In this document: one piece after another, positions 6,909 to 15,253 of the stretch | How positions within the stretch are numbered: the first letter of the stretch is position 1 | How the letters are laid out: each line of letters begins with the position of its first letter | Assembly: GCA_964498785.1 (NCBI GenBank) | Contig: CAZCJL010000085.1 | Coordinates: forward strand, 1-29,720 | Length of the DNA stretch: 29,720 nt | Origin: Mariaggregatimicrobium sp964498785 | Lineage (GTDB): Bacteria > Zhuqueibacterota > Zhuqueibacteria > Thermofontimicrobiales > Thiofontviventaceae | Reading direction: 5' to 3' | The notes under the pieces: model-generated | The model's input: only the letters and a program-made list of their open reading frames with translations | The model's database searches: none | What the model was told of the DNA's origin: nothing | Position numbers and translations under genes: made by a program

Positions 6909-8640
6909 AACAATCCAACGCGATCTGGCTCTTTCTGAAAAAGGAGCAAAAAATTTTTTAAAGGGAACCTTATGTACGGTTTTACTCGATATAGCGCTCA
7001 TGCTGCCGGCGGTCTTTATGTTTCTGTTTCTGGAAGAATACTTAAACAAAGCCATCGACCCATCGTCGGTCATCACCCACGGTTTCTGGTATTATGTATT
7101 GCTTGGGCTTGTTTTCATGGCGATCATGTTTCTCATCGCCCTGCTTCAATATAAAAGTACCTTTACAACCATTTATGAAGAAAGCGCGAACCGCCGCATT
7201 TCGCTGGCTGAAAAGCTGCGTAAACTGCCGCTGGCATTCTTTGGCGAGAAAAACCTTTCCGACCTGACCTCGACGATCATGAACGACAATACCGATTTGG
7301 AGCATACCTTCTCGCACGCAGTACCGCAACTGTTTGCTTCGGTGATCAGCATCGTGCTGATTGCCATCGGACTGTTTTTCTACAACTGGCAACTGTCCCT
7401 GGCGTTATTCTGGGTGGTTCCGTTTGCTGCCGGAATAATTTTCTTTTCCAAGAAAAAAATTGACAAGGAAAATCGCATCGGGTACCAGATCAAGCGTGAC
7501 GTCAGCGAAAAAATCCAGGAAGGACTGGAGACCGTTCAGGAGATAAAATCTTACAACCAGGAAAAAGCTTACGTTGCCGAACTGAACGCCACTGTTGATC
7601 GCTACGAACGACAATTGATACGCGGTGAATTATTGACCGGCATATTAGTAAACTCGTCTCAAAGTTTTCTGAAACTGGGATTAGCCGGGGTCATCATCGT
7701 TGGCGCAAGCATGGTGGCGGCAGGCAGCGTTAGTCTGTTTACTTATTTTATTTTTCTGATGATATCAGCCAGCATTTATAATCCGGTCAATGAAGTGTTC
7801 AACAATCTGGCGGCGTTGCTCTATCTCAATGTGCGCATCAATCGCATGAACGAAATACAGGGCATGCCCATTCAGCAGGGAAAAAAACATTTCACCCCGG
7901 CCCATTACGACATCAAGTTCAGCCATGTGGATTTCGCTTATGAAGAAGGGAAACAGGTATTACAGAATGTTTCATTTCTCGCAAAGCAAGGCGAAGTAAC
8001 CGCACTGGTGGGACCCTCTGGCGGCGGTAAAAGCACCTCGGCCAAACTAGCTGCCCGTTTCTGGGATATCAATAATGGAAAAATTACGTTAGGCGGCCAG
8101 GATATCAGCAACGTTGAGCCGGAAACCTTGTTGAAAAACTATTCAGTCGTATTTCAGGATGTTGTGCTGTTCAATGCATCCATCATGGACAATATTCGTT
8201 TGGGCCGACGGGACGCCTCTGACGAAGATGTTATGCGGGTGGCTAAACTGGCGCAATGCGATGAGTTTGTCCGCAAAATGCCCGATGGCTACCATACCAT
8301 CATCGGTGAGAATGGTGATACGCTTTCAGGCGGCGAACGCCAGCGTATTTCCATTGCGCGAGCATTGTTGAAAGATGCGCCGATCGTTTTGCTGGACGAA
8401 GCCACTGCCTCGCTGGATGTGGAAAATGAAACCAAAATTCAGGCAGGCATTTCAGAATTGGTGAAAGATAAAACCGTACTCATCATTGCCCATCGCATGC
8501 GCACCGTGGCTAATGCCGACAAAGTCGTGGTATTGGAAAACGGCAAGGTGGCGGAAACCGGTTCGCCGGAGGAATTAAAAGCGAAAAAAGGGATTTTCTC
8601 GAAAATGGTGGAGCGGCAGATGCAGCCGGTCTGGAACTAA
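6901..8640 (+). CDS. ABC half-transporter, partner subunit
   Basis: About 579 residues with the same architecture as its upstream neighbour: membrane domain to about residue 320, then Walker A GPSGGGKSTS near 370, signature LSGGERQR near 475, Walker B VLLDEATASLD near 495 and the switch His in LIIAHRM. The reading frame extends upstream to 6829, but those 24 codons overlap the end of the first ABC gene and look non-native, while ATG 6901 has AGAGG ahead of it and gives the normal start MLKTIQRDLALSEKGAKNF. Both ATPase sites look intact in both subunits, so this is not an obviously asymmetric heterodimer. A 25-base gap with GGGAGG leads to the methyltransferase-like gene, suggesting a three-gene operon. 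Confidence 0.85.
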   Translation: MLKTIQRDLALSEKGAKNFLKGTLCTVLLDIALMLPAVFMFLFLEEYLNKAIDPSSVITHGFWYYVLLGLVFMAIMFLIALLQYKSTFTTIYEESANRRISLAEKLRKLPLAFFGEKNLSDLTSTIMNDNTDLEHTFSHAVPQLFASVISIVLIAIGLFFYNWQLSLALFWVVPFAAGIIFFSKKKIDKENRIGYQIKRDVSEKIQEGLETVQEIKSYNQEKAYVAELNATVDRYERQLIRGELLTGILVNSSQSFLKLGLAGVIIVGASMVAAGSVSLFTYFIFLMISASIYNPVNEVFNNLAALLYLNVRINRMNEIQGMPIQQGKKHFTPAHYDIKFSHVDFAYEEGKQVLQNVSFLAKQGEVTALVGPSGGGKSTSAKLAARFWDINNGKITLGGQDISNVEPETLLKNYSVVFQDVVLFNASIMDNIRLGRRDASDEDVMRVAKLAQCDEFVRKMPDGYHTIIGENGDTLSGGERQRISIARALLKDAPIVLLDEATASLDVENETKIQAGISELVKDKTVLIIAHRMRTVANADKVVVLENGKVAETGSPEELKAKKGIFSKMVERQMQPVWN

Positions 8641-8665
8641 ACCAGGGATTCAGGGAGGAATATCA

Positions 8666-9247
8666 ATGAAACCTGACCAAATCATCATCATCGCTGCCTT
8701 TGCCTTGATGTTCATACAAATGATCGGATTCGCTATTTTCCTGAAATTGAAAAACTGTGACTTCAGCGGCGTGGCGCCGATTCATCCGGTATTATTCAAA
8801 AGCGCCAAAGCGGCCATGTTCCTTACCTGGATGGCGCTGTTTATTCAGGCAACCGGGATGGTGAATTTGTCAATATTAAACCTGCATCCAGCAGTGACGG
8901 TGTTGGCCATTGTGTTCTTGTTGGTTGGCGCATCTCTGCAACTATGGGCTTACTTTGAATTGGGTAAAAATTTAAAATTCGGTCTCCCGAACGGCTCGGC
9001 AGAAGAGGCGGCAGCCACGTTCAAAACAACCGGGCTTTATCGCTTCAGCCGGAACCCGATGTACGCGGGTTTTTACCTGATGTCGTTGAGCGCCTGCCTG
9101 TACGCGCCGCATCCGGCAGTATGGCTGTTTGCATTGTTCGCCGTTTGGGTGCATCATAAAATTACAGTAAAAGAGGAACTGTTTCTGCAGAAGCGTTTCG
9201 GCGCCGAGTGGCAGGTCTATGCCGGAAAAGTGAGACGTTATTTATAA
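8666..9247 (+). CDS. Isoprenylcysteine carboxyl methyltransferase-like membrane protein
   Basis: Integral membrane protein of 193 residues with about four or five hydrophobic helices. The C-terminal half carries the ICMT/PEMT signature: GLYRFSRNPMYAGFYLM (about residues 123-139) and the Glu-Glu motif KEELFLQKRFGAEWQVY (about 170-186), which bind S-adenosylmethionine at the membrane face. Bacterial members methylate small lipophilic or isoprenoid acceptors, phospholipid head groups or unknown substrates. GGAGG lies seven bases before the ATG, and the gene directly follows the ABC pair, so it may modify the molecule these transporters handle; no substrate can be read from the sequence. Confidence 0.8.
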   Translation: MKPDQIIIIAAFALMFIQMIGFAIFLKLKNCDFSGVAPIHPVLFKSAKAAMFLTWMALFIQATGMVNLSILNLHPAVTVLAIVFLLVGASLQLWAYFELGKNLKFGLPNGSAEEAAATFKTTGLYRFSRNPMYAGFYLMSLSACLYAPHPAVWLFALFAVWVHHKITVKEELFLQKRFGAEWQVYAGKVRRYL

Positions 9248-9284
9248 ATGATTTATTACATATTTCAATTCAATTAAATGAATT

Positions 9285-9378
9285 GCCACGAGCTTCAGCT
9301 CGTGGGAAAAAATCAATCGGGCTGAAAGCCCTGTAAAAGTGAGGGGAGCAATTAAAACCACGTGATAAATCTCGTGGC
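9285..9378. repeat. Composite three-hairpin REP-like element
   Basis: CCACGAGC-TTCA-GCTCGTGG (9286-9305) is a perfect 8-bp stem. GGGCT-GAA-AGCCC (9319-9331) is a second hairpin. GCCACGAG (9285-9292) also pairs exactly with CTCGTGGC (9371-9378), so the region can fold as one cruciform with an inner hairpin. CCACGAGCTTCAGCTCGTGG-type palindromes are typical dispersed repeats, often associated with Y1/RAYT transposases. It fills most of the gap between the methyltransferase-like gene and the RND gene. Confidence 0.6.
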
Positions 9379-9431
9379 TATTCCAATGGAATCTCTCTGC
9401 AAAAACAAAACTGTATGAGAAGGACATACCA

Positions 9432-11801
9432 ATGAAAATTCAACAGATCAACACGTTCTTTAAAAAAATGGGTGACTTTCAGATAAAATACCGCTGGTTG
9501 TTTATTCTATTTGCCCTGCTGCTTACTGTTTTCGGGATCGCTGGTCTTGATAAAATAAGCATAAGAAATGATCGGGATAGCTGGTTTGACGACTCGGAAG
9601 CCATCGAAATCGCCACTGAAAGATTTGAACAGCAATTTGGTAACAATGAAAATATCGGAATTCTCGTCGAAGCGGAGGATGTGTTTCATCCCGACGTTCT
9701 GAAGATGATTAAAGCGCTGGGTGATGAATTGCTGGCAAAAGTGCCGTATGCCGACGAGGTGACGTCGCTGACCGAACTGGAAGTTTCCGTGGGCACAGAA
9801 GAGGGCATTCAAATCATCAATCCGTTTGAATACGGCATTCCCGATGATCCGGCCAAAATTGAAGAAATCAAACAACTCATTTTGTCACGGACTTCGATTG
9901 TCAACAAGCTGGTTTCTGCGGATTGCAAGGAGACCTGGATTTCGCTGGAATTATTGGAATATCCCGAGCCGGAAGTATGGAAAAAGGAAACCACCACCGA
10001 TCCGATGTTTCAGGTGGGCGAGGCAGCCATTCCGATTGTGACGGATCCCAAATGGAAAAGTGATTTATACACGTTAAAACCAGCCGGGATACCTTATTCG
10101 GAAACCGAAGAACGCGACTTTTTCGGCAAAGAGACCATGACGCGTGTGCTGTCTGGTTTCGTGCTGATGATTATTTTGCTGATCGTCTTTCTCCGTTCGG
10201 TTACCGGCGTACTGGTGCCAATATTTACCACGGTTATGGGAATCGTGGTGGTATTTGGCAGCATGGCCTGGCTCGGCATTGGCATCGATTCCAACATGAT
10301 GACGCTGCCGATTCTGTTGGGCATGGCGCTTTCGGTGGGCTATTCCATTCACCTGGTCAATGCGTTCAAGCGATTTTTTCGGGCGACCGGCAAGCGCAAG
10401 GATTCCATGATCTCTGCAGTCGAAGAAACCGGCTGGCCGATTTTTTTCACGGCCATCACCACCATTGGTTCGCTGATGTCGTTTGCGAGCGTGGGCATTT
10501 TAACGATCAAGTGGGTCGGTTTTGCCAGCGCGGCGGTGGTATTTGCCGATTACCTGTTTGTCATTATTTTGATCCCTGCTCTAATGAGTTTTGGCAAAGA
10601 CCGTGAAATAGCCAAAGAAAAAACCGTGCACGAATCGATTGTTGATAAGTGGTTATCCGGAATCGGGACGTTCGTCATTCGCCGCAGAGGAGCAGTGCTC
10701 ATTGTGTCCACAATTTGTTTGCTCGCGCTCATTCCCGGTGTTTTGAAAATGAACGTGAATATCGACATGTTCCGTTTCATGGGGCTTAAAGTCCCCTATA
10801 TCCAGCGACTATACGAGGTTGCCAATTCACAGCTTGGCTCGTATCTCACGTACAACGTTTCCATCAGTTTTGATGAGCCGGATCAAATCAAAGATCCCAC
10901 CGTCATGAAAAAGTTTGACGCCCTGGTCGATACGATCGGCGCATTTGAACTGACCAAGAAAAATGCCACCGCTTCCACGGTGTTTTCCATCCTGGACATT
11001 CTCAAGGATATGAACCAGACCCTGCATGGGGACAGCGCATCTTACTACCGCGTGCCGGACAGTCGCGAGATGATCGCCCAACTGCTGTTTCTTTACGAAA
11101 TATCCGGCGGCACGAAAACATTTCGCTGGATCGATGAAGACTATTCCATGCTGCGCGCTCAGGTGCGCATTTATAAATTTAACGCTAACCAGATTGCCCG
11201 GGAATTAAATGCGATCCTGCGCATCGGGAATGAAAGTTTTCCGGACGCGGCAATTGACATTGTCGGCGGCGCGGTTCAGTTTGCTGAGTTGAATAATAAA
11301 ATTGTTACCGGCGAGTTGAAATCGTTGGGCGCGTCGCTACTGACAATAGGAATATTGTTAATTCTGGTGTTCGGCAGTTTAAAAACCGGGCTGATCGGCA
11401 TGATCCCCAACATTTCGCCGCTCATCGTGATTGGCGGTTACATGGGCTATTTCAATTCCCCGCTGGACATGATGACCATGACGATTATGCCGATGCTGCT
11501 CGGCATTGCCGTGGACGACACGATCCATTTCATCAATCATATTAAATATGAATTTGAAAAGACCGGCAATTATGAGCAGGCGATTCTGCTGTCCTTCAAA
11601 ACAGTTGGTAAAACCCTGGCGATGACTACCATCATCCTGTCTGCGACATTTGCGATGTACATGTTTTCGCCGGTTGCAAATATGGTTCGAATCGGATTTT
11701 TAGCGTCTTTAGGATTGATCTCAGCGCTTGTCATCGATTATGTGATGACGCCATCGCTAATGCTGTTTACGAAACCGTTTGGAAAGGAAAGACAACAATA
11801 A
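9432..11801 (+). CDS. RND/MMPL family transporter
   Basis: A 789-residue inner-membrane permease of the MMPL/HAE3 branch of RND transporters: one helix near residues 22-42, a large periplasmic loop, a block of helices from about 235 to 400, then the same arrangement repeated. The second repeat keeps the proton-relay acidic pair in GIAVDDTIHFINH (about residue 690), while the equivalent place in the first repeat reads GMALSVGYSIHL (about 295) without Asp. AAGGA precedes the ATG. Partners in this class are usually a LolA-like carrier and an outer-membrane barrel, both present at 1899-3931 but separated here by seven kilobases of other genes. Likely exports or shuttles a hydrophobic molecule, lipid or lipoprotein; specificity unknown. 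Confidence 0.85.
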   Translation: MKIQQINTFFKKMGDFQIKYRWLFILFALLLTVFGIAGLDKISIRNDRDSWFDDSEAIEIATERFEQQFGNNENIGILVEAEDVFHPDVLKMIKALGDELLAKVPYADEVTSLTELEVSVGTEEGIQIINPFEYGIPDDPAKIEEIKQLILSRTSIVNKLVSADCKETWISLELLEYPEPEVWKKETTTDPMFQVGEAAIPIVTDPKWKSDLYTLKPAGIPYSETEERDFFGKETMTRVLSGFVLMIILLIVFLRSVTGVLVPIFTTVMGIVVVFGSMAWLGIGIDSNMMTLPILLGMALSVGYSIHLVNAFKRFFRATGKRKDSMISAVEETGWPIFFTAITTIGSLMSFASVGILTIKWVGFASAAVVFADYLFVIILIPALMSFGKDREIAKEKTVHESIVDKWLSGIGTFVIRRRGAVLIVSTICLLALIPGVLKMNVNIDMFRFMGLKVPYIQRLYEVANSQLGSYLTYNVSISFDEPDQIKDPTVMKKFDALVDTIGAFELTKKNATASTVFSILDILKDMNQTLHGDSASYYRVPDSREMIAQLLFLYEISGGTKTFRWIDEDYSMLRAQVRIYKFNANQIARELNAILRIGNESFPDAAIDIVGGAVQFAELNNKIVTGELKSLGASLLTIGILLILVFGSLKTGLIGMIPNISPLIVIGGYMGYFNSPLDMMTMTIMPMLLGIAVDDTIHFINHIKYEFEKTGNYEQAILLSFKTVGKTLAMTTIILSATFAMYMFSPVANMVRIGFLASLGLISALVIDYVMTPSLMLFTKPFGKERQQ

Positions 11802-11941
11802 AAATATTACCGAACATAAAAAACGCCTGGAACGATGTATACGGATTGGTACACAAAATACCGTTTTTTCTGAAAGCGATCGAGTGGAAAAACCTGGCCG
11901 CGGCAGTGCCGGTTCGAAACGATCATCATCAAATAAATTAA
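11802..11941 (+). other. Coding-like 47-codon frame without start codon
   Basis: Between the RND stop and feoA one frame stays open and reads like protein: the segments KNAWNDVYGLVHKIPFFLKA and AIEWKNLAAAVPVRNDHHQI, ending in TAA at 11939-11941. No ATG, GTG or TTG lies at its beginning, and in this frame the sequence runs back into the end of the RND gene. It could be the tail of a lost gene or a leader with a non-standard start, or chance. I do not call it a gene. Confidence 0.2.
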
Positions 11942-11952
11942 TTTAAGCATTA

Positions 11953-12219
11953 ATGACCCCTATGAACAATAAAAGTTTAATGACTCTCGAAGAAATAAAA
12001 GCGAACCAACACTGCAAAATTGTTAGTGTGAACGCAGTGGGTTTAATGAAACAACGACTCATGAATATGGGGCTGAGGCCCAACAAAACAGTGCAAATGA
12101 TCAAATCAGCGCCCTTAAAGGATCCCCTGGAAATTTCCATAGGGATGCAACATATCAGCATCCGCCGCAGTGAAGCGGCGCTTGTTTTAGTTCAGGAAAT
12201 ATCAGATGACCAGAATTAA
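11953..12219 (+). CDS. feoA: Ferrous iron transport protein A
   Basis: Small cytosolic SH3-like protein of 88 residues needed for FeoB activity. The FeoA pattern is clear: a MTLEEIKANQHCKIVSVNA start, LMKQRLMNMGLRPNKTVQ in the middle (about residues 31-48), and DPLEISIGMQHISIRRSEAA (about 58-77) leading to the last strand. No good Shine-Dalgarno is seen before ATG 11953 and alternatives at 11962 and 11980 are not better supported, so the start is uncertain. It overlaps feoB by 14 bases, and feoB's AGGA lies inside feoA, so the two are coupled. No FeoC gene follows. Confidence 0.88.
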   Translation: MTPMNNKSLMTLEEIKANQHCKIVSVNAVGLMKQRLMNMGLRPNKTVQMIKSAPLKDPLEISIGMQHISIRRSEAALVLVQEISDDQN

Positions 12220-14359
12220 GAATAAAAAAATCACAATCGCTCTCGCAGGCAATCCCAATTCCGGGAAGACGTCTGTTTTTAATCAATTGGCCGGTGTTCG
12301 TCAGAAGGTTGGCAATTTTGCCGGGGTGACAGTCGAAAAAAATACAGGGCAACGACGCATTGGGGATTATGATGTTACGTTCGTTGATTTGCCCGGGACC
12401 TACAGCCTGACACCTCATGCCCTGGACGAGCAGGTCGCGCACGATTTCATTTTAAATGAATCACAGGATGTGATTATTAATGTAATTGACAGCGGCAGCC
12501 TGGAGCGGAGCCTCTACCTGACCACACAACTGATGGAGATAGGCGTCGATCTGGTGCTTTGCCTGAACATGTGGGACGAGGCTGAACAATCCGGGCTTAT
12601 TCTGGACATCGAAAAGCTGTCGCGTCTGTTAGCCGCACCAGTGGTTACAACCGTCGGCAGCAAAGGGCAGGGCATTGACAGGTTGTTGGCTGCGGCAATT
12701 GAAGTCGTTGAAAAAGATGCAAAAAAACATCGCCATCCCCCGGTGTCTTATGGGCCACTTCTGGATGACCACATCACAGATATTTGCCGGGAGTTGGAAA
12801 AGTTCGATTCATTTTCATCTGCCTACCAGAAGCGATGGGCAGCCGTGAAGCTGCTTGAGAATGAACAGAGCGTTATCGACGCGTATGTGCCGGCCGACGT
12901 TCGGAGCGACGAGCATTTGCAGGAATATATCGATCAGGCGGCCCGGCATATTCGCAAAACCTCCGGCATGGAGCCGTCAGAGGCTATTGACGAAGGCCGG
13001 TACGGATTTATTTCAGGTATCATTCAGCAGGTTGTCAAAGAAAGCCGTTTCAACAGAATGAAAAAATCCATGCAGGTTGACAGCCTCCTGACGCACCCGA
13101 TTTTTGGATACCCTGTTTTTATCGCTGTAATGTGGGTAATTTTTCAGGCGACTTTCAAGCTGGGCGCGTATCCGATGGATTGGATTGACGCCGGTGTTGT
13201 CTGGCTGCAATCATTTTTCGCCGCCAATTTACCGGCGCATCTGCTAACGAATTTGCTTATTGACGGTGTTGTTGGTGGAGTCGGATCGGTTATTATTTTC
13301 CTCCCGAACATTTTAATCCTTTTTCTCGGCATCGCCCTGCTGGAAGACTCCGGTTACATGGCCAGGGTGGCATTCATTATGGACAAACTGATGCACTATT
13401 TGGGGCTGCATGGCAAATCGTTCATTCCAATGCTTATGGGATTTGGATGCAGTGTGCCCGCAATTATGGCAACCCGCACGCTGGAATCAAAAAGAGACAG
13501 GATCATTACGACATTGCTGCTCCCCATGATGTCTTGCAGCGCAAAACTGCCGGTGTATGTCCTGTTCGCCGGAGCGTTCTTTCGCGCAAATGCAGGGCAT
13601 GTTATATTTGCAATTTATCTGTTCGGTATTGTTTTAGCCATTATCATCGCGCATTTGCTGCAAAAAACCATACTCAAATCGGCCAGCATTCCGTTTGTTA
13701 TGGAATTGCCGCCGTACCGCTGGCCGGCGACCAAATCGTTGTTTATACACATGTGGGAGCGAAGCAAAATCTATTTAAAAAAAATGGGCGGCATTATATT
13801 TATTGCGTCTGTCGTTCTCTGGTTATTGGGTGTTTACCCGAAAAGGACAGAATATTTACAGAATTATGATCTGCAAATTCAAACCTTATCTGTAACCGGG
13901 ACGGAGGAATCGGATGCAAAAATTGCGGAACTCGAACAAAAAAAGATTTCGGAAAACCTTGAATATTCATTCATCGGTCGTATCGGGAAATTTGTAGCGC
14001 CGGCCGTGGAACCGCTTGGTTTCAACTGGCAAATGGGCGTCGCCCTCGTTACAGGATTTGTCGCCAAAGAAGTAGTGGTCTCGACACTTGGTGTACTCTA
14101 TCAATTGGGCGATGAAGTGGATGAAAAGTCTGAGAGCCTGGCACAGATTCTCTCGAATCCGGAAACCGGCATCACCCCACTCACCGGATTTGCGTTTATG
14201 ATATTCGTGTTAATTTATACCTCCTGCATCGCCGCAGTAGTTGCTATTAAGCGTGAACTCGGCGCTAAATGGATGTGGTTTTCGATTGTAGTGCAAACGA
14301 GTCTCGCCTGGGTCATGGCCTTTCTGGTCTATCAGGTAGGCACACTTTTGGGATTTTAA
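12206..14359 (+). CDS. feoB: Ferrous iron transporter B
   Basis: GTP-driven Fe(II) permease of 717 residues, the usual length. The N-terminal G domain has G1 GNPNSGKT (15-22), G2 Thr42, G3 DLPG (61-64) and G4 NMWD (121-124), followed by a helical GDP-dissociation-inhibitor region (about 165-270). The membrane part carries both Gate motifs: GFGCSVPAIMATR and SCSAKLPVYVLFAGAFF in the first, and GFVAKEVVVSTLGVLY in the second, including the conserved membrane cysteines. It is anaerobic or microaerobic iron uptake equipment and fits the iron/heme context downstream. After the stop there is a repeat-filled gap rather than feoC. Confidence 0.97.
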   Translation: MTRIKNKKITIALAGNPNSGKTSVFNQLAGVRQKVGNFAGVTVEKNTGQRRIGDYDVTFVDLPGTYSLTPHALDEQVAHDFILNESQDVIINVIDSGSLERSLYLTTQLMEIGVDLVLCLNMWDEAEQSGLILDIEKLSRLLAAPVVTTVGSKGQGIDRLLAAAIEVVEKDAKKHRHPPVSYGPLLDDHITDICRELEKFDSFSSAYQKRWAAVKLLENEQSVIDAYVPADVRSDEHLQEYIDQAARHIRKTSGMEPSEAIDEGRYGFISGIIQQVVKESRFNRMKKSMQVDSLLTHPIFGYPVFIAVMWVIFQATFKLGAYPMDWIDAGVVWLQSFFAANLPAHLLTNLLIDGVVGGVGSVIIFLPNILILFLGIALLEDSGYMARVAFIMDKLMHYLGLHGKSFIPMLMGFGCSVPAIMATRTLESKRDRIITTLLLPMMSCSAKLPVYVLFAGAFFRANAGHVIFAIYLFGIVLAIIIAHLLQKTILKSASIPFVMELPPYRWPATKSLFIHMWERSKIYLKKMGGIIFIASVVLWLLGVYPKRTEYLQNYDLQIQTLSVTGTEESDAKIAELEQKKISENLEYSFIGRIGKFVAPAVEPLGFNWQMGVALVTGFVAKEVVVSTLGVLYQLGDEVDEKSESLAQILSNPETGITPLTGFAFMIFVLIYTSCIAAVVAIKRELGAKWMWFSIVVQTSLAWVMAFLVYQVGTLLGF

Positions 14360-14701
14360 GCAGAATAGAAAACCCGTGGGTGATGAGCTTGAGTGAATCT
14401 GCAATATCTCGTGCGCGGCTAACAAATAATTTTCTTGTATTTTTTGGACGCTGATGATCCGCCAAAAAAAATGGCGGACGCTCAGATCATGCCAAAGGCA
14501 GATGCGTCCTTCGAAGTATTTACACTGATTAAGTGTCCGTGAAGATTAGCGCGGAACGTCCGCCGATCTTTTAAGAGGATCATCAGCGCAATCAGTTTTC
14601 TATTTATCTTCGGTTTTGGCTTGTCCAGGTTAGGTAGAAAAAAAACAATTTATGATAGCCGAATTTACTAAAATTTACCATTAAAATTAAGGAGATGCAC
14701 C
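14360..14701. other. Gene-free gap after feoB, mostly one palindromic repeat
   Basis: No credible gene. The middle (14449-14588) is a nested imperfect palindrome, listed separately. The left flank (14360-14440) shows nothing. The right flank (14590-14701) is A/T rich, ends with AAGGAG ahead of the lipoprotein start, and is where a promoter for the downstream cluster should lie; no consensus box was convincing. Confidence 0.5.
14449..14588. repeat. 140-bp nested palindromic repeat
   Basis: The outer arms CGCTGATGATCC (14449-14460) and GGATCATCAGCG (14577-14588) are perfect complements. Inside, GGCGGACG (14473-14480) pairs with CGTCCGCC (14557-14564), a local hairpin TCCGCCA/TGGCGGA spans 14458-14478, and ACACT/AGTGT closes a small loop at 14522-14536. 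The vocabulary (CGCTGATGATCC, ACACTGATT, GATTAGCGCGG, ATCAGCG) resembles a family of 'ATCAGCGTCC' dispersed repeats seen in diverse bacteria. It may act as a transcription stop after feoB, but there is no T-tract. Confidence 0.55.
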
Positions 14702-15241
14702 ATGTTAAAAAAACTATCCATTACAATTTTGACTGTACTAATGATCGCCTCGTGTGGTAAAAAAGAGATGACAGAAAACATACCGCAGCTAACCGTTGCC
14801 CAACTAACCACAGACGCCGCTGAATATGTCGGTAAAAAGGTGAGCGTTTCCGGAACAGTTGTGCATGTCTGCAAGCACGGCGGCAAGCGCATGGTTATCA
14901 TTGGCGATCAACCGGAGCCGCGTTTTAAAATTACCGCCGGCACCAGCGTGGGCGCCTTTGACGCGGCGCTGGAAGGCAGCGATGTACAGGTTACGGGTGT
15001 AATCCAGGAGCAAAAAGTGGACGCAGCTTTTCTGGATAATTGGGAAACCGAACTCAGCGAAGAGCATAAGCCCGAGGTTGGCCACGAGGGACATGCGCAC
15101 GGAGCCGCCGGCGAGGTGGATGATCACCACGAACATGCGAAACAACAAATCAGCAACTTGCGCAAGCGATTGGCAGAAAGCGGTAAAGGCGCCATCTCTT
15201 TTTACAACCTGGAATGTGAGTCCTTTAATGAAATTAAGTAA
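14702..15241 (+). CDS. Putative OB-fold lipoprotein with His-rich tail
   Basis: Lipoprotein signal (hydrophobic 5-15, lipobox IASC with lipid Cys18). Residues about 30-115 look like a single OB-fold beta-barrel: TDAAEYVGKKVSVSGTVVHV, then a strand-rich stretch ending in VQVTGVIQEQKV. His55, Cys57 and His59 (HVCKH) form a tight possible metal site. Residues 119-148 are rich in His and Glu/Asp (VGHEGHAHGAAGEVDDHHEH), a typical low-specificity metal buffer. Strong AAGGAG before the ATG. It heads the cluster that runs into the PepSY gene after 12 bases. I infer a periplasmic metal-binding accessory protein; the bound metal is unknown. Confidence 0.65.
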   Translation: MLKKLSITILTVLMIASCGKKEMTENIPQLTVAQLTTDAAEYVGKKVSVSGTVVHVCKHGGKRMVIIGDQPEPRFKITAGTSVGAFDAALEGSDVQVTGVIQEQKVDAAFLDNWETELSEEHKPEVGHEGHAHGAAGEVDDHHEHAKQQISNLRKRLAESGKGAISFYNLECESFNEIK

Positions 15242-15253
15242 TGGAGTAATCGA

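Noticed and set aside
14417..14634. Integron attC-like site (GGCTAAC on the left, GTTAGGT on the right)
   Set aside because: The left box does not fit the RYYYAAC consensus, the arms between are not paired in attC fashion, and there is no integrase or cassette array.
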